This document shows positions 58,249 through 64,000 of a DNA stretch of 64,000 nucleotides, in pieces. The notes below the pieces were generated by a model that was given only the letters and a program-made list of their open reading frames with translations, did not search any database and was not told the origin of the DNA. Position numbers and translations under genes: made by a program. Position 1 is the first letter of the stretch; each line of letters starts with the position of its first letter. Source of the DNA: Geoanaerobacter pelophilus (GTDB lineage Bacteria > Desulfobacterota > Desulfuromonadia > Geobacterales > DSM-12255); the NCBI RefSeq assembly GCF_018476885.1, contig NZ_JAHCVJ010000001.1, positions 434,001 through 498,000 on the forward strand, read 5' to 3'.

Positions 58249-58766
58249 GCCCTCTTGAACGAACGACAGACGAACCGACCAACGAGGAACGTGCCGACCG
58301 TATCGACACGGTCATGCAGGCCTACTGTCTGACCCTTGAAGAGCGGGATTTCGACGGCGACGAAGATGACGTCAAGGACATGCTCACGGATCTGATGCAC
58401 TTCTGTGAGCGGATGGAGATTGACTTCGAGGAGAATCTCCGCGTCGCCCGCAACAACTACGAACATGAACGGCATGCGAAAAATGGCACGCCGAACACCA
58501 TCGGCTGCCCGGTATGCGGCTGTTTTCTGGAAGTCTCCCGAACCGATACCCTGTTGGGGATCGACCGGGAGATTTTTGACTGTCAGAATTGCGATGAAAC
58601 CTTCATCCGGGAATTGACGGTTGCAGACAGCCCCATTGAACGGGCCGTAAAATGTGTCGGCTGCGGCAACATGATCCCGCAATCCTCCGCACGTGTCTTC
58701 TACCAGCGGGACGACTACGCCCATTTCATCGGCAAGTGCTGCTGGGACAAACGACTGAGCAGCTGA
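58245..58766 (+). CDS. Acidic protein with zinc-ribbon motifs
   Basis: 173 residues. The first half is acidic and helical (DGDEDDVKDMLTDLMHFCER). The second half has CPVCGCFLEVSRTD with CQNC, and a second set CVGCGNMIPQ with CCWDK, so one or two zinc ribbons are likely. It is coupled to the gene at 57823. The family is not recognised. Confidence 0.6.
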   Translation: MSPLERTTDEPTNEERADRIDTVMQAYCLTLEERDFDGDEDDVKDMLTDLMHFCERMEIDFEENLRVARNNYEHERHAKNGTPNTIGCPVCGCFLEVSRTDTLLGIDREIFDCQNCDETFIRELTVADSPIERAVKCVGCGNMIPQSSARVFYQRDDYAHFIGKCCWDKRLSS

Positions 58767-58784
58767 ACCAATATAAATAATTCA

Positions 58785-58854
58785 TCCTGCGGGGAGACAC
58801 GACAATCCCCAAGGGGGAAGTCTGTCTTCCTGCCTATTGCAAAGGAGACAGACC
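58785..58854 (+). promoter_or_regulatory. Structured leader 10 of 11
   Basis: First stem GGGGA (58791-58795) with TCCCC (58806-58810). GTCTGTCTTCCT (58820-58831) pairs with AGGAGACAGAC (58843-58853), with one extra base, across the ribosome site. Confidence 0.75.
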
Positions 58855-59310
58855 ATGCCCACCAAAATCACAATAAACCCCGGCTATGCCGGCGGCGTTT
58901 ATGTTCTCGATCATGGCGAGTTCTATACCTGCCTGGGCTTCGATGTCGTTTTGAAGAAAGCGGCAGCCCTGGCTACGGAACTGAACTCTCCCGAATACTC
59001 CCCTGTTCCGACCGAACGCGGCACCATGGCAGCTTATCGTAAGTACGCTGACCTGGTTGATAAAGCCCGCCAGAAGAATATCGCAACCGGATGGCGCTCG
59101 CGTGTTGACCTTACAGCCGATCTGATCGGCCTGGAGGGAAAACGTGTGGAAGTCATCGACTGTTACGGGGATCGCCGACGTTTCATCGTCGGCCGGTCGA
59201 CCGGGTGGATTCCATGCCACCTGGAGATCAAATCCCGGAGCAGTTCCGGAGGCGAAGCTCTCTGGGGGACTCCGTTTCGCTCGGTACGGGTAGTTGGAGG
59301 TACGGCATGA
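58855..59310 (+). CDS. Mobile-element protein of unknown function
   Basis: 151 residues from the ATG behind AAAGGAGACAGACC. A helical middle (KKAAALATELNSPEYSP, YRKYADLVDKARQKNI) leads to a strand-rich C-terminal half (GKRVEVIDCYGDRRRFIVGR ... IPCHLEIKSRSSSGGEALW). The family is unknown. It overlaps the next gene by four bases. Confidence 0.55.
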   Translation: MPTKITINPGYAGGVYVLDHGEFYTCLGFDVVLKKAAALATELNSPEYSPVPTERGTMAAYRKYADLVDKARQKNIATGWRSRVDLTADLIGLEGKRVEVIDCYGDRRRFIVGRSTGWIPCHLEIKSRSSSGGEALWGTPFRSVRVVGGTA

Positions 59311-59861
59311 ACATAGGCCCTCACACGACAGGAGGTTCGAGAAGGATGACCGTGAAAACCGTCATCTCTGCGGCGAAGGAATTCGGCGTACCGGAACGCT
59401 ATGCGATCATGCGCCGGCTTGCCTTCCTGCAACCGCAAATCAAACATCTGGAGCGTGAAATATGGGGAGCCCAACAGCGGATCGAACGAAGTTCCAACCC
59501 GCTGACAAAGGCTCTTATTGCATCCTTAATCAATGACCAGGAGAAGGAGTTGCGACCTCTGAAGCTGGAGGCAACAGCTCTGCTTAACCATGTCAACGGC
59601 AAGGAAGCGCGACCGGTAGCTGGCAAGATCACCCCTGAGATGATAGAGCAGGCCCGGCAGTATCCCATAACCAGCATTATAGACTTCCCCAAAGGAAAAC
59701 ACCGTTGCTGTCCGTTTCACAAAGATAGCAATCCATCCATGGCGCTGTACGAGAATCATGTCCACTGTTTCGTCTGTAACCGGACATGGGATTCCATCAG
59801 TGCCACGATGGAACTTGATGGCGTGACCTTTCGGGAGGCCGTGCTGGCGCTCCAGACCTAA
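59307..59861 (+). CDS. CHC2 zinc-finger protein, primase-like domain without catalytic part
   Basis: 184 residues, start at the ATG overlapping the previous stop with GGAGGTACGGC before it. A helical N-terminal half is followed by HRCCPFHKDSNPSMALYENH and CFVCNRTWDSISATM, with DGVTFREAVLAL. This is the CHC2 zinc finger of DnaG-type primases. The toprim catalytic domain is missing and is not encoded next door, so it may regulate or load another primase or bind DNA on its own. Confidence 0.75.
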   Translation: MNIGPHTTGGSRRMTVKTVISAAKEFGVPERYAIMRRLAFLQPQIKHLEREIWGAQQRIERSSNPLTKALIASLINDQEKELRPLKLEATALLNHVNGKEARPVAGKITPEMIEQARQYPITSIIDFPKGKHRCCPFHKDSNPSMALYENHVHCFVCNRTWDSISATMELDGVTFREAVLALQT

Positions 59862-59874
59862 ACCTATAACTATC

Positions 59875-59938
59875 AACCCTATGGGGGCGACCACTGCCCC
59901 TGAGGGGGAGTCCGCCCTCAATATTTTCGGAGGTGGAC
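59875..59938 (+). promoter_or_regulatory. Structured leader 11 of 11 (radC)
   Basis: First stem GGGGC (59884-59888) with GCCCC (59896-59900). GTCCGCC (59910-59916) pairs with GGTGGAC (59932-59938) through one G-U pair, and the arm ends at the radC start. Confidence 0.75.
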
Positions 59939-60430
59939 ATGAACTTTAATCTATTCGGTGAACCGGTACCACCGGTCACCAAACGAATCATGGTGAGGTC
60001 TATCGAGGCCCGTTACCGCAACGAGGTCGTGCGCGACGATGCCCCTGAGTGGGTATCGCTGCGTTTCACGAAACCAGAGCAGGTATTTGAAATGTTCCGG
60101 AATCTCCGGCGGGAGACGAAGGAGCATTTTGTTGTTCTGCATTTGGACGGCAAGAACCGGATCGTCTGTTTCGACCGGGTATCAATCGGATCACTCAACC
60201 AGGCAATCGTGCATCCCCGGGAGGTGTTCAAGACGGCATGCCTGTCCAATGCGGCAGCCATCCTCCTTGTGCATAACCATCCGACGGGTGACCCGACTCC
60301 CAGTAAGGAAGATATTGCCATCACCACGCGTCTCAAGGAGAGCGGTGACATCCTTGGTATCAGGGTGCTGGATCATATCATCGTCGGCGATGACGATTTC
60401 ATGAGTTTTGTCGAAAAAGGATATCTGTAG
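59939..60430 (+). CDS. radC: RadC-like JAB-domain protein
   Basis: 163 residues, start behind GGAGGTGGAC. The JAMM metal site is complete: the Glu upstream, VHNHPTGDPTPSKED and D-I-A-I-T. The N-terminal helix-hairpin-helix found in chromosomal RadC is absent, as in the short RadC forms of plasmids and ICEs. Its cellular role is unsettled; on mobile elements it accompanies anti-restriction genes. Confidence 0.9.
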   Translation: MNFNLFGEPVPPVTKRIMVRSIEARYRNEVVRDDAPEWVSLRFTKPEQVFEMFRNLRRETKEHFVVLHLDGKNRIVCFDRVSIGSLNQAIVHPREVFKTACLSNAAAILLVHNHPTGDPTPSKEDIAITTRLKESGDILGIRVLDHIIVGDDDFMSFVEKGYL

Positions 60431-60435
60431 ATAGA

Positions 60436-60465
60436 GAGGGAGTGGCGCTTCGTGCGCCCTCCCTC
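60436..60465 (+). repeat. Hairpin after radC
   Basis: GAGGGAG-GGCGC pairs with GCGCC-CTCCCTC over the loop TTCGT. It follows the radC stop by 5 bases and is very stable, without a T run. Confidence 0.65.
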
Positions 60466-60482
60466 GACTCTTCCCCCGGTTC

Positions 60483-60534
60483 AAAAGGGTTCCCTGGAGT
60501 CACCGTCCCGACGGTGGTTGCAGGGAGCCCTTTT
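60483..60534 (+). repeat. Nested hairpin before the 45-residue gene
   Basis: AAAAGGGTTCCCTG pairs with CAGGGAGCCCTTTT (one G-U pair). Inside it CACCGTC pairs with GACGGTG. It could fold in RNA or as a DNA cruciform. Confidence 0.65.
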
Positions 60535-60568
60535 GGGCCACCATCACATCGATAAGGGGGAGAGAGTC

Positions 60569-60706
60569 ATGTCAGTTCGCGCACGCATTAACGGTAGGGA
60601 ATTCACGCTGTCATGGGAGGAATTCGAGAAGGCACTGATGAAGAATGATTTGTCAGGAGGCGAGTTCGAGGTTCTTGCCATCATTTCGGGAGTGAAACCC
60701 TACTAG
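60569..60706 (+). CDS. Small protein of 45 residues
   Basis: MSVRARINGREFTLSWEEFE and then KALMKNDLSGGEFEVLAIIS. The start is behind AAGGGGGAGAGAGTC. It stands alone between the nested hairpin and a terminator. It has no cysteines, no signal and no known motif. The good ribosome site and boundaries support translation. Confidence 0.55.
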   Translation: MSVRARINGREFTLSWEEFEKALMKNDLSGGEFEVLAIISGVKPY

Positions 60707-60712
60707 CATCTT

Positions 60713-60736
60713 CAGGCCGGATACCCGTCCGGCCTG
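60713..60736 (+). terminator. Hairpin after the 45-residue gene
   Basis: CAGGCCGG pairs with CCGGCCTG over an 8-base loop. The stem ends 27 bases before a canonical terminator. Confidence 0.5.
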
Positions 60737-60742
60737 GATAGA

Positions 60743-60770
60743 GGCGGCCCTTGTGGTCGCCTTTTTATTT
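60743..60770 (+). terminator. Rho-independent terminator
   Basis: GGCGGCC pairs with GGTCGCC over 5 bases and is followed by TTTTTATTT. It closes the plus-strand train. Confidence 0.8.
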
Positions 60771-60782
60771 ATGTGTATCGAC

Positions 60783-61304
60783 TCAGGTGGCGCGTGAATA
60801 AACAAACTCCCGTAACCCCTGATCAACATTCGATCTGAAGTATTCTTCACTCAACCTGGGATCAAGCTTAAATCCCGGTGACAGGGTCAATCCAGACGTT
60901 CGCAATAGACGCTCCGCCGAAACCGCACGTTCAGTCACGTCCAGAAATGGCAAAGTCCTTATTGCCGCGGCATCGAATGTACAGAGGGTGAGATCTTCCT
61001 GTCTGACCAGAACGGCAAGTGATTCAATCTCGCCAGCGTGGACACCCTGTTGTCGCAACAGCGGCAGCCGGCGGAGAACCTCCTGCATCTCTTCGGCAGT
61101 TGCTAGGGTTTCAGTCACGAGACCAGTGGTAATATACTGCTGTCGAAAATCTACCTGAAATTTCCGCCCAGCTCTGCGGTAATACTTGACCTCATCTACC
61201 ACCGTTGAGGCAACATGCAGGTCATGCATGGCTACAAGTCGGTCAAAAACGTCGATTTCGAGAAGTTTGATGATAACGTCGGCATCAAGAAGCCATAATT
61301 TCAA
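60783..61304 (-). CDS. PIN-like domain protein, probable toxin
   Basis: 173 residues. MKLWLLDADVIIKLLEIDVF, then VDEVKYY, GEIESLAVLV and CTFDAAAIRTL place the acidic residues of a PIN nuclease (D in LLDAD, E in VVDEV, E in GEIES, D in FDA). It overlaps the upstream XRE/ImmA gene by 20 bases, so the two are co-translated. PIN proteins next to a DNA-binding partner are usually RNases of toxin-antitoxin systems. Confidence 0.75.
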   Translation of the reverse strand: MKLWLLDADVIIKLLEIDVFDRLVAMHDLHVASTVVDEVKYYRRAGRKFQVDFRQQYITTGLVTETLATAEEMQEVLRRLPLLRQQGVHAGEIESLAVLVRQEDLTLCTFDAAAIRTLPFLDVTERAVSAERLLRTSGLTLSPGFKLDPRLSEEYFRSNVDQGLREFVYSRAT

Positions 61305-62421
61305 TCGACTCGCCCTCCGCCTCGCTCAATCCCCGATATTCAAGAAACTCATCAATATCAGCGCGATCAATATCAAGCAGTTCTGAGAACTTGCCACGAG
61401 AAATCAATCCCTTGCGGAGACATTTCACTGCAAGCAGTGTGAATCTTTCCGAAGAGGGGGTTTCGTAGTCAGCATCCCTTCTGATGCGCCGGTCGATCAT
61501 CAAAAGCTCATCGTTTCTTGCCAGATCGTTCGCTTTTTCCCATTCGATGAAACGCATGTTCGCCATTCGATAGAGCAACGCCTGTGTTGAAACGCCAAAT
61601 TCCCGGGCAATGTCGACAATGTCCGAAAAGGAAAGCTTTTGTTCCTTTATCCGCGCATTCAACTCTTCACGAACTGCACTTTCCGGGAGGAGCAGAGTCG
61701 AGGCAAAGCGCTCGGCCTTTTTCTCAATATCCTTGAACAGTGCTTCATCCTGCTCAAGATCCGAAGGGTTGAACGTATTCCAGGTGATGATATGGAACAG
61801 TTCGTGGGCAAGAGTGAAATTGATGCGCCATGGTGCTTCTTCGCTATTAACGACGATGGCGGCGCCAAATTCAGGGTGAACCGTTGAAGCAGCGGAACCA
61901 AACTCGGACAACTCGATAAAGAGAATTTTGGTACGGAGCATCTGCTCCATAACCTTCTGCAATGAAAGTGCAGGCCTGCTGCCCATGTTGAGAAGGTTAC
62001 TCACCTTGGCGGCCAATGCATCAACCTGATGGTAGGTGCGGATGTCTGCCGGTGAAACGGAAATAACAGGACCAGATCCTTCTTCTACCAGGCCGAGCAA
62101 TTTTTCAAGTAGATGGTACTCCTCGAATCTGTGCTTTATCGATGCCTCTATTTCACTTTTTCGTTCGGAAGGAGCCCGGCGCCAGAGAAAATGCACGGCT
62201 GGCTGTGGTACATCATCCCCCATGAGCAGGTTGTTCAAGTTACAGAAATACGTTTTGGCAAATTGAGCCAACTCGCTCGCCTTTACCTCCCGATCACCTT
62301 TTTCGATATTACTCAGTGTCTGGTAATTGGTGAAACCAAGACGAGTTGCTGCATCGCCAATCGACAAGCCAACCGCTTCGCGGGCCTTTCGGAGACGTTC
62401 AGCCAATTCCAATCTCGACAT
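61285..62421 (-). CDS. XRE-type regulator with ImmA/IrrE (M78) peptidase domain
   Basis: 378 residues. The helix-turn-helix is at the N-terminus (RLRKAREAVGLSIGDAATRL, TNYQTLSNIEKGDREV). The zinc peptidase motif HELFHI lies in FTLAHELFHIITW at about residue 205, with a later Glu in EKKAERFASTLLLPE. Such proteins cleave or are repressors of mobile elements, or act as antitoxins of the neighbouring gene. A perfect palindrome lies 54 bases upstream. Confidence 0.9.
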   Translation of the reverse strand: MSRLELAERLRKAREAVGLSIGDAATRLGFTNYQTLSNIEKGDREVKASELAQFAKTYFCNLNNLLMGDDVPQPAVHFLWRRAPSERKSEIEASIKHRFEEYHLLEKLLGLVEEGSGPVISVSPADIRTYHQVDALAAKVSNLLNMGSRPALSLQKVMEQMLRTKILFIELSEFGSAASTVHPEFGAAIVVNSEEAPWRINFTLAHELFHIITWNTFNPSDLEQDEALFKDIEKKAERFASTLLLPESAVREELNARIKEQKLSFSDIVDIAREFGVSTQALLYRMANMRFIEWEKANDLARNDELLMIDRRIRRDADYETPSSERFTLLAVKCLRKGLISRGKFSELLDIDRADIDEFLEYRGLSEAEGESIEIMAS

Positions 62422-62474
62422 TAAATTTCCCCCTTTCTGTCAAGTAAAAATATAAATAAATTATACTTGCATGT

Positions 62475-62503
62475 CAACAATATAATAAATTATTATATTG
62501 TTG
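62475..62503. promoter_or_regulatory. 29-bp perfect palindrome, probable operator of the XRE/ImmA regulator
   Basis: The arms CAACAATATAATA and TATTATATTGTTG are exact reverse complements around a 3-base centre (AAT). It lies in AT-rich DNA between the divergent XRE gene (start 62421) and the DUF2188 gene (start 62590), so one repressor could serve both. Confidence 0.65.
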
Positions 62504-62589
62504 ATTGACAAAGCGAATACCACACAATATATTGAATTCAATTGTTAGCGAGATACCATATGTGGTGCAAAAACAATAAGGAGATTGCC

Positions 62590-62817
62590 ATGTCACGAAA
62601 AGAACATCATGTAGTGCCGAACTCAAACGGCGGGTGGGATGTTGTCAAACCGGGAGCTCAGCGAGTATCCGTTCACACGGAGACAAAGAGGGAAGCAATT
62701 AATCAGGGGAGAACAATCAGCCAGAATCAGCAGTCAGAGTTCATCATCCACAACAAGAACGGCAGAATATCCGGGGCAGACAGTCACGGTAACGACCCAT
62801 TTCCACCCAGAGGTTAA
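62590..62817 (+). CDS. DUF2188 family protein
   Basis: 75 residues, start behind AAGGAGATTGCC. EHHVVPNSNGGWDVVKPGAQ followed by QSEFIIHNKNGRISGADSHG and GNDPFPPRG is typical of DUF2188, a small family common in plasmids and near toxin-antitoxin genes. The function is not known. Confidence 0.75.
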   Translation: MSRKEHHVVPNSNGGWDVVKPGAQRVSVHTETKREAINQGRTISQNQQSEFIIHNKNGRISGADSHGNDPFPPRG

Positions 62818-62823
62818 CCGCCA

Positions 62824-63003
62824 TCACGCGTTTTTTGCCCGCTCTTCGCGGTCAAGGAGCCGTTGCGCCCATTCGCGTGCCCGCTGATATCGTTCCAGTT
62901 GGCTGGCGCTTGGCAGCTGGCCGCTGGTCATGACACTGGATGCCTCCAGCAACTCCTGGAGCGCTGCCAGCAGATCTTCATTACTCATTTCAGAAACCTC
63001 CAT
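62824..63003 (-). CDS. Small helical protein downstream of AbiE-type toxin
   Basis: 59 residues from the ATG at 63003, with GAAGGATAAACTACGC before it. The protein is helical and charged (EDLLAALQELLEASSVM, REWAQRLLDREERAKNA). It follows the toxin gene by 7 bases, in the same direction. The family is not recognised. A longer frame with an earlier start would overlap the toxin gene and is less likely. Confidence 0.5.
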   Translation of the reverse strand: MEVSEMSNEDLLAALQELLEASSVMTSGQLPSASQLERYQRAREWAQRLLDREERAKNA

Positions 63004-63010
63004 GCGTAGT

Positions 63011-63880
63011 TTATCCTTCAGTTTGAATCCGGCCAGCAACATCGTGAAAGAAGTCGTGCGACCAGAGAGTAAGCATCTGCTGATCATTGACGAACGGCGC
63101 CACGTCTTTTCTCGCCTGATTTACATCGAGTCGGGTGATGGTATCGAACAGCAGATCACGAAACGCCGCAGAAGATAATGGCGCTTCACCGTTCCAATGG
63201 CCGGTCTGCCGCATCCGCTGTTCAAGATGAGCAAGGTTCAGCTGCGGATGATTAGCTGCATACCAGACAAAATCGTACCAGTCGCGGCCTTTCACCCGGT
63301 TTTTCCATTTGCGGTACAAAATAGCATGCATCTTGCCGGCAAAGAGATCCGGGAGTGTATAGCTCCTGACGGCAAACGGGATTGGTTGCAGCAGGTAGCG
63401 GGTCGAGGTGTTAAAACCGGGCGGTGGGTCCGTGTCCACCTCGATCTTCACCTTCAGCACCTGGCCGGCTGCAACCTGACCGGCAAGTTCCTCACCGGCC
63501 TCAATGACCAGGAGTTCATTACGGGTGTTCGCCTTGAGGAATGCAGACTGCACCGCAGATTCCACCGCCTTGTCAACCATCTCTACCCGGACATTGAAAC
63601 CGAATGCCAGGAGTTCTTCCTCAAGTGATGCCGTGTACCGAGCCAGATTAAAATCGGGGGATGGCGTCAGGAGTGAGAAATCCAAATCCTCGGAAAACCG
63701 GTCGAGTCCGTACAGGATGCGCAGAGCCGTACCGCCGTAGAATGCGGCGTGCTCAAAAAACTTGGCCCGCCAGAGTCCGAGCAGCGCCACTTCCTGAATA
63801 ATCTCCCGTAGTGCTCTGACTGAATCGTCAACGCTCTTCGGTTCATATTTGGCAAGCATGCGGGTCACCGCCTCATGCAT
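63011..63880 (-). CDS. AbiEii/AbiGii-type nucleotidyltransferase toxin
   Basis: 289 residues. The nucleotidyltransferase signature is FYGGTALRILYGLDRFSEDL followed by DFSLL, with the second acidic residue region LKVKIEVDTDPP and then LPDLFAGKMHAILYRK and RDWYDFVWYA. This is the AbiEii family, type IV toxin-antitoxin toxins that abort phage infection. The start overlaps the stop of the upstream gene (TAATG), where the antitoxin is expected. Confidence 0.88.
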   Translation of the reverse strand: MHEAVTRMLAKYEPKSVDDSVRALREIIQEVALLGLWRAKFFEHAAFYGGTALRILYGLDRFSEDLDFSLLTPSPDFNLARYTASLEEELLAFGFNVRVEMVDKAVESAVQSAFLKANTRNELLVIEAGEELAGQVAAGQVLKVKIEVDTDPPPGFNTSTRYLLQPIPFAVRSYTLPDLFAGKMHAILYRKWKNRVKGRDWYDFVWYAANHPQLNLAHLEQRMRQTGHWNGEAPLSSAAFRDLLFDTITRLDVNQARKDVAPFVNDQQMLTLWSHDFFHDVAGRIQTEG

Positions 63881-64000
63881 TATCGTGCTCCTTTACTCAG
63901 ACGGGTAATCAGATCGGCCAGCAGCTTCACTCTGCGAGATCTGTAGTGCCTGGCGATTTCCGCAAGTCGGGCCGGATCGAGTCCACGGAGATTTGCAGGG
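63880..64000 (-). CDS. End of probable AbiEi-type antitoxin (cut by window edge)
   Basis: The last 38 or so residues read ANLRGLDPARLAEIARHYRS and RRVKLLADLITRLSKGAR and then the stop, which overlaps the toxin ATG. The basic helical end and coupling to the toxin fit the C-terminal part of an AbiEi-like antitoxin. The rest is outside the window. Confidence 0.6.
   Translation of the reverse strand, partial: PANLRGLDPARLAEIARHYRSRRVKLLADLITRLSKGAR

Noticed and set aside
1-64000. tRNA, rRNA, insertion sequences, integrase and attachment sites
   Set aside because: I looked for these and found no transposase or integrase protein, no terminal inverted repeats around genes and no tRNA-like or rRNA-like sequence.

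Overview
The window looks like accessory DNA of a Geobacter-like anaerobe (Desulfuromonadia). This is inferred from the combination of system II cytochrome c assembly genes, a Tat-exported NiFe hydrogenase, several HD-GYP/PocR-type signalling remnants and many heavy-metal genes. It was not tested by any search. I see no rRNA, tRNA, CRISPR array, transposase or integrase. An F-type conjugation fragment, an anti-restriction/replication gene train and toxin-antitoxin-like genes point to a plasmid or an integrative conjugative element that carries metal-resistance cargo.

Layout. 1-1463 (minus): a metal-transport operon with a small membrane protein, a heavy-metal-associated domain protein, a DUF2318 protein and a cut FtsX-type ABC permease. 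1812-6104: a transglutaminase-like protein, a frameshifted PocR sensor remnant, an HhH plus nuclease-like protein, an HD-GYP phosphodiesterase and a small ZraP-like periplasmic protein. 6405-9941: two small exported proteins, then a NiFe hydrogenase pair whose small subunit ends in a tail with 19 cysteines and whose large subunit ends at the last ligand histidine. 10033-16814: part of an F-type conjugation system (lytic transglycosylase, TraD-like ATPase, HD protein, TraF, TraH).

16872-42176 is almost entirely on the minus strand and is a metal-resistance island: CzcCBA efflux with a P-II protein, a ZntA-type P-ATPase, a DsbD-like thiol transporter, ResB/CcsA, porins, DUF302 proteins and an ArsR regulator. 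Several small exported families occur in 2 to 4 copies, so the island has grown by duplication. A divergent ArsR operon (42299-44825) carries an MtrA-like corrinoid-domain protein with a Cys-rich N-terminus.

45.3-60.4 kb (plus) is the most unusual part. SSB, a Cas4/RecB-like nuclease, a CobS/CobT-like AAA plus VWA pair with WGR and DUF3150 partners, a methyltransferase-helicase fusion, a primase-type zinc finger and RadC are transcribed in one direction. Eleven times, a gene or gene pair is preceded by a structured leader of about 65 to 90 nt. Each leader has a G-rich hairpin followed by a segment complementary to the Shine-Dalgarno region, and the pairing is kept while the bases change. This predicts shared translational control of the whole train. 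A candidate stand-alone structured RNA with its own promoter and terminator lies just upstream. The leaders may belong to the published candidate class called the radC motif, but the number of copies in one locus and the SD-sequestering pairing deserve attention.

60.7-64 kb: a PIN-like protein with an XRE/ImmA-IrrE regulator under a 29-bp perfect palindrome, a DUF2188 protein, and an AbiE-type nucleotidyltransferase toxin with the end of its probable antitoxin.
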